A DNA stretch of 40,762 nucleotides from Bacteroidales bacterium (lineage in GTDB: Bacteria; Bacteroidota; Bacteroidia; Bacteroidales; ML635J-15). The DNA lies in assembly GCA_017645925.1 (NCBI GenBank), contig JAGCNN010000019.1, positions 1 through 40,762 on the forward strand, given 5' to 3'. The position numbers and the translations under genes were made by a program. Positions 26,553 to 34,311 of this stretch are shown one piece after another (position 1 is the stretch's first letter; every line of letters begins with the position of its first letter). Below the pieces are notes generated by a model, which was not told the DNA's origin, searched no databases, and saw only the letters and a program-made list of their open reading frames with translations.

Positions 26553-27173
26553 TTAAACATTCATCATATAATCATAACGGAGCAATTTGTCAAATTTCTT
26601 CATCTCAGATTTCTTCAGCAAATTTTCATTGCGATATATGAAATCCAGATATGCCTGTTCGATTATGTCTTCTCTTTTTGTACCGGTTTTCTTCAGCAAC
26701 AACTCAAGCAGATCATTTGTCTGCCTGATAATCTCGGCACGGTCTTCTTTTGTATATTCCGACTCCGACAATTCTTTCTTGTCGTATGTCCTTATATATG
26801 CCCTTTGTTCCAAATGAAGTCTTTTACATTCTTTGTCGGTGAGTGTATCAAAAATATCCCTATTGTCTGCCACAAAATTATGCTTTTCCAAGAACCAGAA
26901 ATCCCTACGGCCTGCAGAGGAATATCTACTGAAAATTAACTTGAAAAGTTCGTCCAATCTTTTTTTATCCTCCTTTGTTTGCATGGGAATAGCCTTAGTT
27001 TTCAAGCTCACCTTGAATTTTCTTCTTTCTTCTTTTGTGAGCAAGTCCAAACTGCACACAACATAATCTTGCTTTACTTCTCGCCGAAATTCTGCGTATG
27101 TCATTCCTTTTTTCTCAAGAAAGAACCGAAAAAGTTCTTCTTTCCATTTACTTTGTTCAGCAGTTAGTGCCAT
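26553..27173 (-). CDS. unrecognised charged helical protein
   Basis: 206 residues, very rich in K, E and D, predicted mostly helical and cytoplasmic. There is no signal peptide or membrane segment. The phrases KWKEELFRFFLEKKGMTYAEF and LLTKEERRKFKVSLKTK suggest helical bundles, and the phrase LTKEERRKF also occurs in the LRR protein directly upstream (LTKEERKKLVEEI), hinting at shared sequence features. ATG 27173 lies 20 bases after the LRR gene stop, so it is the last gene of that operon. Family not recognised; no function proposed. Confidence 0.6.
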   Translation of the reverse strand: MALTAEQSKWKEELFRFFLEKKGMTYAEFRREVKQDYVVCSLDLLTKEERRKFKVSLKTKAIPMQTKEDKKRLDELFKLIFSRYSSAGRRDFWFLEKHNFVADNRDIFDTLTDKECKRLHLEQRAYIRTYDKKELSESEYTKEDRAEIIRQTNDLLELLLKKTGTKREDIIEQAYLDFIYRNENLLKKSEMKKFDKLLRYDYMMNV

Positions 27174-27193
27174 GATTTTGATTATTTAGTTGG

Positions 27194-28987
27194 TTACTTT
27201 TGTTCTGAAAATTTCTCTACCATTTCCATTCTAAGAAAACTCCAATGGTCGTGTTTTTCACGTATTTTCTCTGGAATCGGCTTGTTCTGCGAGATACATT
27301 CGCGCACCTTCTTTGCATATTTGACTGAAAGCACCGTAACCGCCATATCGTATGAATCAACAAAGCCTGTCTTTATTTGCTCTGCAGTAGGACGATAAAT
27401 ATCAGACACAACACATTCCTCGTTGTAATGCGGCAACTTTACAATGTCGCCCGGCTCAAACGGATAAGGCAAGTCAATGTAAGGTCTGTCAGGTTCCATA
27501 CTTGTATAAAACACATTGTTGATTGCTTCTAATGGCTCATATAGTTCAAAATAACCTATGCATTCTTCATCTATTTTTTTGCCTTTGCAATAATACTGAC
27601 GGCAAACAACCTTATCGTACTTTTCGAAGGCTTTCATATTCTCCACATCTTGCATACAAGCAAGTGAATGGTCGTAAATACCACCAATGCGTTCTTCCTT
27701 GTCGAAGGATTTTCCTGTTTTTTCGTCAACGCAATTAAAAATCACACCATACGCTTTAAATTTCCTATGCTTGTCAACAAAGTGCAAATTGTACCAAACC
27801 TGCTTGCAATAATTAATCTCCTCCACAAGTTTTTTACGCTCTTCTTTTGTCAGTATATTCGTATCATAAAGTTCATCGAAGAACCATATCCTGCGCAAAT
27901 TATCCCTTTCAGGCGACAACCCAACAAGATTTATCATTTCAAGCGGCGACAAAACTACATCCTTGTCCAACAGATATTTCCGTTCTGTTTCCGACTCCAC
28001 AAACTCAATTGCCTTGCGGGAAAATTCCCTTTGTACTTCCTCGTTCGAAACATAATTGTAAACGACATTGTTCTTTTTGTCAACGGAATAGAAAGGATTT
28101 TCTTTCGGTATGACAATTTTAGGCTTTTTGCCATCGGCACCTACAATTTCATCGTACCAGAAATCCTTAGCAATAAAATTCGTAGTTGACGGGAAAATTA
28201 CCTTGCTATAGGCATATCCATTGATCGAATAACTTCCAATCGATTCAAATCCCTTTGGCAAGTATAATACGGCATTTTCCTGTCCAGAAAGTCTAAAACA
28301 ATTTCCCTCTTCAATAATACGCAACGACTTGGGAATATTGTCGATGGCGCAATACCGGAAACAGCAAGAAGGGAACACCTCAATTCCATCAGCAACCTTC
28401 ACACTTTCCAAATCCGAATATGCAAAAGACGAATCTCCAAGTTTCACAACACTGTCAGGCATTTTAAGTTCTGACAAATTATCCAATAGTTCCATGCAGT
28501 AATCACCAAACACCTTTAGACAATCTGGCAAACTTATGTGCGACATCGTATAATTGGCAAACGCCCAACGACCTATCACCTCCACTCCTTCCGAGATCTT
28601 TATTGTCTCCGCATCTGGTTGATGAACAATCACTTTGCGGTCCTTTGACAAAACGAATTCTCCTTCAATAACAAAACTTGTCGAATAGCGCTTATTAAGA
28701 AACATCTTCGCCAAAGGCGATAACAATCCGCCTTTTCTGTCTATTATATAATTTGCATAATCATCCCAGCATTCCTCTTCTGACCCATATTCACATTCAT
28801 AAAATCTTGCATTTTCACATTCCGACAAATCCACCGAAACAATATCCGATTCCATTATCAATTTGCTGGATTCCTCTATCTTATCCAACGGAAGTTTCCC
28901 TACAAGTTTAATGTTTTTTGCTTCGCAATTGTTGGCGAACCACTCCTTAATGTCACCTATTCCGAAATCAAATCTTGCTACTTTCAT
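27194..28987 (-). CDS. cytoplasmic BspA-type leucine-rich-repeat protein
   Basis: 597 residues. About residues 120-285 form LRR_5 (BspA-like) repeats, for example SEGVEVIGRWAFANYTMSHI, SLPDCLKVFGDYCMEL, MPDSVVKLGDSSFAYSDLES and LPKGFESIGSYSINGYAYS. Unlike usual BspA proteins it has no signal peptide and no sorting domain, so it should stay in the cytoplasm. A helical segment (330-400) carries LTKEERKKL. The C-terminal domain (about 420-580) contains LPYPFEPGDIVKLPHYNEEC, a motif I recall from Bacteroidales orphan proteins near toxin-immunity-like genes. It is third in an operon with 130- and 179-residue proteins upstream and a helical protein downstream. Function unknown; binding or recognition through the LRR is plausible. 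Confidence 0.75.
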   Translation of the reverse strand: MKVARFDFGIGDIKEWFANNCEAKNIKLVGKLPLDKIEESSKLIMESDIVSVDLSECENARFYECEYGSEEECWDDYANYIIDRKGGLLSPLAKMFLNKRYSTSFVIEGEFVLSKDRKVIVHQPDAETIKISEGVEVIGRWAFANYTMSHISLPDCLKVFGDYCMELLDNLSELKMPDSVVKLGDSSFAYSDLESVKVADGIEVFPSCCFRYCAIDNIPKSLRIIEEGNCFRLSGQENAVLYLPKGFESIGSYSINGYAYSKVIFPSTTNFIAKDFWYDEIVGADGKKPKIVIPKENPFYSVDKKNNVVYNYVSNEEVQREFSRKAIEFVESETERKYLLDKDVVLSPLEMINLVGLSPERDNLRRIWFFDELYDTNILTKEERKKLVEEINYCKQVWYNLHFVDKHRKFKAYGVIFNCVDEKTGKSFDKEERIGGIYDHSLACMQDVENMKAFEKYDKVVCRQYYCKGKKIDEECIGYFELYEPLEAINNVFYTSMEPDRPYIDLPYPFEPGDIVKLPHYNEECVVSDIYRPTAEQIKTGFVDSYDMAVTVLSVKYAKKVRECISQNKPIPEKIREKHDHWSFLRMEMVEKFSEQK

Positions 28988-29003
28988 ATTCCTCTATTTT
29001 TAA

Positions 29004-29396
29004 TTATCCCCTAATTTTCTCCACGGATGTTCCTGTCAACAAGAATTTATCATCCGAGTAACTGCACCTATACAAAATATCCACATCGTCTGGCAAAAGC
29101 CGCTTAATAGCCTTGGCAAAATCCAATCCTCGCTTGTCCATTGATTTCTGCTGTTCCGGTCTAATCTTGGGTACTTTTTTCACATATCCAAGATTAATAT
29201 TCTCGTAATGTTCCCATTCAGCAACCCAATCACTCAATCCGACTATTGAACTCAAGTCCACTTCAACAGAATTGTCTTCATCATATACGAAAACATATTT
29301 GGATGTGCCACAACCAGCCCCAATCTCGTCCCAAAACAAAAAGTCATCATAATCGGGATACATTGTCACCCTATAATTCATTCCTTCTTCTTTCAT
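29004..29396 (-). CDS. unrecognised acidic protein of 130 residues
   Basis: Starts MKEEGMNYRVTMYPDYDD; no signal peptide or membrane segment; many D, E, Y and W (SDWVAEWEHYENINLGYVKK). The C-terminal half (GLDFAKAIKRLLPDDVDILY, then RCSYSDDKFLLTG) looks alpha/beta. ATG 29396 gives a 6-base gap from the upstream gene and a 16-base gap to the LRR gene, so it is an operon member. Small acidic cytoplasmic proteins in such neighbourhoods are often immunity proteins, but nothing here proves it. Confidence 0.6.
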   Translation of the reverse strand: MKEEGMNYRVTMYPDYDDFLFWDEIGAGCGTSKYVFVYDEDNSVEVDLSSIVGLSDWVAEWEHYENINLGYVKKVPKIRPEQQKSMDKRGLDFAKAIKRLLPDDVDILYRCSYSDDKFLLTGTSVEKIRG

Positions 29397-29402
29397 ATAA
29401 CT

Positions 29403-29942
29403 TCAATATTTATAATTCATTAGCAAACCTAACTCCTCTGACAGGTTCGATTTATAAATGCCATTGTCTTTTTCTGTCTTTGCGCCAAGCAGAGAGAGTA
29501 ACTCCACAATAGGAAATTTATGCCCATAATCATCCCAATTCTTTCTATAACCAGAAATTCCATATTTGGAAAGCACATTCATTACGGCATTCACTATTGC
29601 ATGACAAAAGTCGCTATAAGTTGTATGTGCATCCATAATCATAATATCACCGTCAACCAATTGGGCATTAATTCCAGCTTCCCGCTGTACAACAATATGC
29701 AAATCATCATCATTTTTAACAAATGAAATCCAAATGTCATCACAATTGAACTGATAATAGTTGTCTCCTTCCTGTGGCTTAGATTTCAAATAATACGCAG
29801 CATCAATTAAATCATTTATTGCATGACCATACCGGGGCCAAAATTGAAATTCAGCATTTCCAATCCGCATCGTAACGGCTGGCTTTTCAATGTTCACATC
29901 GAAATAAATCTTTTGCTGTATTATTTCGTTACACATAATCAT
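29403..29942 (-). CDS. unrecognised protein of 179 residues
   Basis: First gene of the operon leading to the LRR gene. Alpha/beta composition: KPAVTMRIGNAEFQFWPRYG, a helical stretch INDLIDAAYYLKSK, strands DIWISFVKNDDDLHIVVQRE, and a helix SDFCHAIVNAVMNVLSKYG. No signal peptide. ATG 29942 or the ATG two codons later are both possible. The fold resembles small cytoplasmic immunity-type proteins only in a general way. Not recognised. Confidence 0.6.
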   Translation of the reverse strand: MIMCNEIIQQKIYFDVNIEKPAVTMRIGNAEFQFWPRYGHAINDLIDAAYYLKSKPQEGDNYYQFNCDDIWISFVKNDDDLHIVVQREAGINAQLVDGDIMIMDAHTTYSDFCHAIVNAVMNVLSKYGISGYRKNWDDYGHKFPIVELLSLLGAKTEKDNGIYKSNLSEELGLLMNYKY

Positions 29943-29957
29943 TTCATTTACAATCTT

Positions 29958-30060
29958 TTTCCAAAAACCGACAGGTTCACATTAAAAGGCGACCAAGCTA
30001 CCGACATCCGTCGCTGCCGTACTTGGAAACCTGCCGGTTTGTTGTGCGACGGCACTTGAA
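29958..30060. other. structured intergenic element between island genes
   Basis: AAACCGACAGGTT (29965-29977) pairs with AACCTGCCGGTTT (30028-30040) in 12 of 13 positions. Inside, CCAAG (29993-29997) pairs with CTTGG (30022-30026) around a core that includes CGAC and GTCG. A further small hairpin with GTGC and GCAC follows at about 30043-30054. On the minus strand the outer stem ends in TTTTT, so it may terminate transcripts of the gene on its right; the nested form is more elaborate than a plain terminator. Confidence 0.45.
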
Positions 30061-30064
30061 AAAC

Positions 30065-30117
30065 TTGGCGTGGTTCAAAATGGTACTTTTCACAGTTGCC
30101 AGTCCTCCGCCAAGTTG
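30065..30117 (-). terminator. hairpin terminator after the 352-residue gene
   Basis: On the minus strand AACTTGGCG and CGCCAAGTT (9 bp) close a loop of about 35 bases and are followed by TTTTC. A homologous segment lies at the end of the paralogous gene at about 31205-31263, with ACTTGG/CCAAGT. Confidence 0.55.
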
Positions 30118-30119
30118 GT

Positions 30120-31178
30120 TTAACACAATCTCTTACCTGTTTCCTGCACTATAACATTTTCCAATTCTACAATGTAATCCACAGCTTCCCATTCGCCATC
30201 TGTAACTTCAGTATGACCGTCAACAGAATCCAGTTTTACAAATTTCTCCTTGTCCTGAATCCTCATTTTGTTGACTTCCTTAAATGTATAGTAATGAACG
30301 GTTATCGACTTTACAACGCCCTTTATTTCCGACATCAACTCATAACAATAATGTTCCTGACGATGATAATCGGCCATATCCTTATAGTCCGGCAAATATT
30401 TGTCGGTAATCTTTGCTCCCAACCACTCAATGCGACTGCCAACCTTAAACGGCTCGCCACAACATTGCATTTCCCATACATCATACAAAACCTTGCAAGT
30501 TTCCATCTTCACAATTGGAAACGACAAGTTCTTCTTTTCCTTTGGTTTCAAACTGCGTACACTATCTTCCCATTTTATTGGCATCTTTGTTTCTCCTATT
30601 TTTTCAATCCAAATTTCTCCGTAGTCTATAAAATTTTCAAAAAATATCCGATACCCATTGGACATTTCAATTGAAACACCATTAATAAATTCCTTTTGCT
30701 TTCCATCTTCGTTAAGGCACAAGCCAAAAGCCCCTGTAAAATCAGGTTCTATATTCGTTCTCCCCACAACAATCCTATCAATAGAAGCACCTAAAATCTT
30801 GCGGAAAAACAAATCACCATCAATTGGTTCTTCCCCTTGATAAGACTTAATATCCAAAGGTATGCTGTTCTGCGAAATATGGAAAGTGCTTCCATCGCTG
30901 TAATTAATCTCTATGCGCCTACCGTCATCAAGAATCAATATAAACGGCTCATCAATTTCTGCCGATTCGGACGAATAGGTCTTCGCTGGATGGTCGCCGT
31001 ATGGTGATGATGTCCGAAAATCAAAACCAACGAATCTCGCCGAGACAATAGTTTTTCCAACCAACTGAAGTTCATCGAAATACGCTTCCAATTCATTCGG
31101 TTCCTGAATTATTTTTGCCTGCCATTCATGATGGTTAAAAACATTATCTTTAAACACTCGCTCTACCATATCTGTCAT
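30120..31178 (-). CDS. two-part protein with C-terminal CCG-x-PF (DUF6578-like) domain
   Basis: 352 residues, cytoplasmic. The N-terminal two thirds (about 1-230) is a beta-rich domain not recognised (SARFVGFDFRTSSPYGDHPA, LILDDGRRIEINYSDGSTFH, SNGYRIFFENF). The C-terminal part (about 230-352) contains VWEMQCCGEPFKVGSRIEWL, which I associate with the DUF6578 family, and ends in ITVHYYTFKE and VDYIVELENVIVQE. The next gene upstream is a paralog of only this C-terminal part, so the present gene is either a fusion or the ancestral form. The start is ATG 31178. Function unknown. Confidence 0.65.
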   Translation of the reverse strand: MTDMVERVFKDNVFNHHEWQAKIIQEPNELEAYFDELQLVGKTIVSARFVGFDFRTSSPYGDHPAKTYSSESAEIDEPFILILDDGRRIEINYSDGSTFHISQNSIPLDIKSYQGEEPIDGDLFFRKILGASIDRIVVGRTNIEPDFTGAFGLCLNEDGKQKEFINGVSIEMSNGYRIFFENFIDYGEIWIEKIGETKMPIKWEDSVRSLKPKEKKNLSFPIVKMETCKVLYDVWEMQCCGEPFKVGSRIEWLGAKITDKYLPDYKDMADYHRQEHYCYELMSEIKGVVKSITVHYYTFKEVNKMRIQDKEKFVKLDSVDGHTEVTDGEWEAVDYIVELENVIVQETGKRLC

Positions 31179-31244
31179 AAATTAAACCTTAAATATTCTG
31201 CAACGAAACTTGAAAAAACTTGGTATGATTCAAAATTGTTCTTT

Positions 31245-31742
31245 TCATTGTTGCAATTCCTCCGCCAAGTCATATATACATATTATTTTGTTTGGCTCCC
31301 GTACTGTTACATTCTCCAAATCAACAATATAATCCACAGCTTCCCATTCTCCGTCCTTATTTTCTGTCCAACCATCCACAGAATCCAGTTTTACAAATTT
31401 CTCCTTGTCCTGAATTAACAATTGTCCCTTTTTCTTAAATGTATAGTAATGAACGGTAATTGACTTTACTATGCCTTCCATCTTTGACATCAGCTCCTTA
31501 CATTCATGTGCTTGATAATGATAATCTACCTGTCCTTTATAGTCTGGCAAATATTCATCTGTAATCTTTGCGCACAACCACTTGATACGGCTACCAATCT
31601 TAAACGGCTTACCGCAACATTGCATTTCCCAAACATTATACAGCACTTTGCATGTTTCCATTTTCACAATAATCGGAAAATGCGGATTCTTCTTTGACTT
31701 ACATTCCAAACAATACCGATTTTCATTCTGTTCTGATTCCAT
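31245..31742 (-). CDS. CCG-x-PF (DUF6578-like) protein, paralog of its neighbour
   Basis: 165 residues, starting MESEQNENRYCLECKSKKNP: a CLEC motif that may bind metal only with outside cysteines. The body repeats the C-terminal domain of the downstream neighbour (VWEMQCCGKPFKIGSRIKWL, ITVHYYTFKKKGQL, VDYIVDLENVTV) with high identity. It starts at ATG 31742, 24 bases from repeat element R1, which probably drives it. Its 3' end overlaps a hairpin homologous to the one after the neighbour. Confidence 0.65.
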   Translation of the reverse strand: MESEQNENRYCLECKSKKNPHFPIIVKMETCKVLYNVWEMQCCGKPFKIGSRIKWLCAKITDEYLPDYKGQVDYHYQAHECKELMSKMEGIVKSITVHYYTFKKKGQLLIQDKEKFVKLDSVDGWTENKDGEWEAVDYIVDLENVTVREPNKIICIYDLAEELQQ

Positions 31743-31765
31743 CCTTATATTTCCTATTTTTTATT

Positions 31766-31826
31766 TTCGCCGCAAAATAAATACGCCACTGCGCAACCTA
31801 TTTGCGTAGCCGAAAATATTTTTCAT
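31766..31826 (-). promoter_or_regulatory. three-copy divergent element, copy R1
   Basis: TTCGCCGCAAAAT, then GCGCAACCTATTTGCGTAG and an A/T-rich end. It matches R2 (34191-34250) and R3 (38904-38963) over about 60 bases, with R1 the most divergent (TAGCCG for TAGTCGG). It lies 24 bases before the 165-residue gene (minus strand); the transposase remnant lies on its other side. Confidence 0.7.
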
Positions 31827-31946
31827 TTTTTCTGAAAAAAGTTTTGCAAACATATAATACATAGGTGCATATAAAATCGGTATTGTAGCAAACACAGCTT
31901 CTTTTGTAAAAATCGAAACAAAATATGTAAACAAAATTTAGGGGGG

Positions 31947-32129
31947 ATGAAAGACCATATTCAGGCAATTGTAATTATCGACCATGATAAAATGTTCTAT
32001 GAAAGAAGAATTGTTGGTTTTTCCCCTGTAGGGTCGTGGCGCGCCGCGACACCACAGGGGGAAAACCGCATTGCCGAATACATTGAAAACAATGTGGCGG
32101 AATGGGATTTAGAAATGAAAAACATATAA
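31947..32129 (+). pseudogene. decayed REP-associated transposase fragment with palindrome
   Basis: The last 20 or so codons (NRIAEYIENNVAEW) are nearly identical, also in DNA, to the end of the intact transposase at 32192-32830. The upstream part (MKDHIQAIVIIDHD) carries no HUH motif, and codons 25-38 read through an imperfect palindrome of about 38 bases (32022-32060, CCCCTGTAGGGTCGTGGCGC and its mirror). The best reading is a remnant of a second transposase copy disrupted by a REP-like hairpin. The reading frame is open by chance or by in-frame insertion. Confidence 0.55.
32022..32060. repeat. REP-like imperfect palindrome
   Basis: CCCCTGTAGGGTCGTGGCGC is followed by its approximate reverse complement ending in CACAGGGG, centred on GGCGCGCC. 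It shares the GTAGGG start with the palindrome inside the transposase gene 500 bases away. Confidence 0.65.
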
Positions 32130-32191
32130 CATATCATCACATTCAAATATTTTTCATATTTTTGGAAACATAAACAAAAGGACAGAAAATT

Positions 32192-32830
32192 ATGCCTGAC
32201 AATTTTTTCCAGAATCTGCATGATAGGATTTCATATCGCGCAAAATGGCACAATTACAATTGCGGAATGTATTTTGTGACCATCTGTACCAAAAACCGAG
32301 AACATTATTTTGGTGAAATTAACAACGGGGTGATGAATCTATCGGAAATTGGCAAATGTTTGCATGAACAGATTGTCAAAACACCGGAAATGCGTGCTGA
32401 TATGAATATGGAAATTCCATTGTTTGTCATAATGCCAGACCATGTACACCTGATTGTTACAATCGGTGAAAATCAATATAACACGCCAACCTGTGGGGAA
32501 ACGATGCATTGTAGGGAAACGATGCATTGTAGGGGCGCAATGCATTGCGCCCCTACAATTGGCACCACAAATGGCGATACGAATCATTGTACCCCCACAG
32601 ATGGCGAACCGATGAACAAATTTTCACTACAATCAAAAAATCTGGCATCTGTAATCCGTGGGATAAAAATATCAACGACAACATTTGCGCGTAAAAACCA
32701 AATCACATTTGCATGGCAGCGTTCCTATCACGACCGCATTATCCGCGACACTGCCGAAATGAACCGCATTGCCGAATACATTGAGAACAATGTGGCGGAA
32801 TGGAATGAAAACAAAGGCATTGATTATTAG
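32192..32830 (+). CDS. REP-associated tyrosine transposase (Y1/HUH, TnpA-REP)
   Basis: 212 residues. Y1-transposase features in order: YFVTICTKNREHYFGE (first strand), SEIGKCLHEQI, the HUH metal site in VIMPDHVHLIV at about residue 88, then a repetitive low-complexity insert (about 98-145, TMHCRETMHCRGAMHCAPT), then SVIRGIKISTTTFARK and the catalytic tyrosine in WQRSYHDRIIRD near 182. Such single-domain nucleases process REP palindromes. The insert is coded by direct repeats plus a perfect 34-base palindrome, so a REP element sits inside the transposase's own gene, apparently kept in frame. ATG 32192. Confidence 0.85.
   Translation: MPDNFFQNLHDRISYRAKWHNYNCGMYFVTICTKNREHYFGEINNGVMNLSEIGKCLHEQIVKTPEMRADMNMEIPLFVIMPDHVHLIVTIGENQYNTPTCGETMHCRETMHCRGAMHCAPTIGTTNGDTNHCTPTDGEPMNKFSLQSKNLASVIRGIKISTTTFARKNQITFAWQRSYHDRIIRDTAEMNRIAEYIENNVAEWNENKGIDY
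32490..32559. repeat. direct repeats and perfect palindrome inside the transposase gene
   Basis: GGGAAACGATGCATTGTA occurs twice in tandem, followed by a perfect 34-base palindrome at 32526-32559 (ATTGTAGGGGCGCAATG and its reverse complement). All are in frame with the transposase. Confidence 0.85.
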
Positions 32831-33252
32831 TCATTTCCATTTTAGTCATTAACCGTTTATGACTGACGGAATCTCCACAATTATACGCGTAGGAACGATA
32901 TTACAGCCGACCCTGTTTATCGGCTAACGCCAATCAAATGTTTTGCAACACGGTAAGCCCATCTGACAACACTGCTAGCAACTCAATTTTTTTTCAAAAA
33001 AGTTGTTCTGTGCTGTGAAGCACCACCGAGTCGAAGCAGAAAACAAGAGCAAGAACCAGCACGTCAATCAAAAACAAAAGCAAAGTCATTCAAATAATTA
33101 AATTATGACGCGCTGACATGTTTGTTAGGTCTTACTACCCAATTATGCTACAGAATCAGTCCTTTGTAAGGACCATCATTCTTTAAACATGTACCCACAG
33201 CACAGATTAAAAAGGACCGCATGAGACAGGCTCCGTGGACCTTTTGACAACC
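32831..33252. other. intergenic region rich in hairpins, no gene seen
   Basis: 420 bases with no convincing coding frame but several stems: AGCCGA/TCGGCT (32905-32925), CAACT/AGTTG (32989-33005, with T and A runs between), GTGCT-GTGA-AGCAC (33010-33023), GTCCTT-TGT-AAGGAC (33159-33173) inside a wider ACATGTTT/AAACATGT pair (33116-33123 and 33185-33192). It may be a structured RNA or the residue of a mobile element. The density is unusual for this genome's intergenic DNA. Confidence 0.45.
33210..33245 (-). terminator. likely terminator of the coiled-coil protein gene
   Basis: AAAAGGACC (33210-33218) and GGACCTTTT (33237-33245) form a stem with one central mismatch; on the minus strand it ends in a run of T. 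It lies 8 bases past the gene's stop. Confidence 0.55.
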
Positions 33253-34146
33253 TTATTTGTTTTTCCCAACAGCAGCAACCATCTCGTAAGTTTCCTTCAA
33301 GCTATCGGGAATAATGATTTTCAAACCTCTAATGCGTTGCAACTCCTTGTCGCGAGCCTCGTCAACCTTATTGGTAATGGTTTTCATTGCAAGGTTAAAC
33401 TCCTCTGCAGACTTATGGTTGCTCATCATTACCTTTGAATTATGCTCATCCAAAGCAATTTCTATCTTGTGCTTGATGCCGTTCAGTTCGGCTTGCAAAC
33501 TGCGATGAAATTCCTGCATTTCCATAAACTTCTGGTCAACAACATCCATATCAAGCGAAGCGGTGTATTCTGTGATTGTCATATCACGACCTTCGCCGCT
33601 TGTCGATAGACCTGTGCGAAGTGACTTTTTTGCCAGCTTTATACTGTTACTGAAATCGCCCGATGGATGAATCAGCTTGCCAAGGTTTGCACATTGCGCC
33701 TCAAGGTAATAGTAACGGCAGCGTTCTGCAACCGACATTTCTGCAATTACATCATCTTCAGTGATGCGTTTCATAAGTTTGCCCATAGTTGGAAGCTCCA
33801 TTCCCAACTCGGTAGCGTAAGTTTCGACATCTGTATTTTTTACCGCATCAACCATAGTCTGTCTTGCCTTGATTGCCTCGCGCAACCAAGCAATAAGTGC
33901 CTTCAACTTGCCAACATTTGCAACCTCTTCGATGGACTTGTCGAATTCTTCCATGGTCATTCCCTTGTGCGAAACGACTTTTCTGTCCATACCTATAACA
34001 CTAACCTCGCTTGTCACAAAGTCGAAGAAAACATTGTTGCTGTTTTCGTACATCTCCTTTGCTTTGTTTGCGATAAAATTGGCGCTGGTATTTGTAAGGC
34101 CTTCAGCACCGAAAAAGGCATCGAGTTGTGATGAATAAACTGCCAT
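33253..34146 (-). CDS. unrecognised alpha-helical protein, probable coiled coil
   Basis: 297 residues from ATG 34146 (MAVYSSQLDAFFGAEGLTNT). It is soluble, almost wholly helical, with long heptad-like stretches (KLKALIAWLREAIKARQTMV at about 107, and MEMQEFHRSLQAELNGIKHK at about 220). There is no signal peptide, membrane helix or catalytic motif. Codon use resembles the core genes more than the AT-rich island genes. Repeat element R2 lies 45 bases upstream. The upstream extension of the open frame to 34332 is not used because it runs through R2. Family not recognised. Confidence 0.7.
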   Translation of the reverse strand: MAVYSSQLDAFFGAEGLTNTSANFIANKAKEMYENSNNVFFDFVTSEVSVIGMDRKVVSHKGMTMEEFDKSIEEVANVGKLKALIAWLREAIKARQTMVDAVKNTDVETYATELGMELPTMGKLMKRITEDDVIAEMSVAERCRYYYLEAQCANLGKLIHPSGDFSNSIKLAKKSLRTGLSTSGEGRDMTITEYTASLDMDVVDQKFMEMQEFHRSLQAELNGIKHKIEIALDEHNSKVMMSNHKSAEEFNLAMKTITNKVDEARDKELQRIRGLKIIIPDSLKETYEMVAAVGKNK

Positions 34147-34190
34147 AATTTTCCGTTTTTTCTGGTTTACTAAATTGGTGTCCTTTAAAA

Positions 34191-34250
34191 TTCGCCGCAA
34201 AATTACAACCCGACTACGCAACCTATTTGCGTAGTCGGAAAAAATTTTAA
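34191..34250 (-). promoter_or_regulatory. three-copy divergent element, copy R2
   Basis: TTCGCCGCAAAATTA, then a perfect inverted repeat CCGACTACGCAA-CCTAT-TTGCGTAGTCGG (34210-34238), then AAAAAATTTTAAT. On the minus strand it contains TAATTTTG, a -7-type element. It sits between the coiled-coil gene (left) and the small gene at 34312 (right). Confidence 0.75.
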
Positions 34251-34296
34251 TTTTTTTTGAAAAAATTGAAAAAATAATTGGCAGCAAAAAATAATG

Positions 34297-34304
34297 TATC
34301 TTTG
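34297..34304 (+). promoter_or_regulatory. -7 element before the small gene at 34312
   Basis: TATCTTTG matches TAnnTTTG and ends 7 bases before ATG 34312, implying a leaderless or nearly leaderless transcript. The nearest TTG upstream leaves a 16-base spacer, shorter than usual. Confidence 0.4.
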
Positions 34305-34311
34305 CAACACT

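Noticed and set aside
29943..30119. An integron-type attC recombination site
   Set aside because: The stems lack the RYYYAAC and GTTRRRY core sites in the right places, no integrase gene is present, and gene spacing does not follow a cassette pattern.
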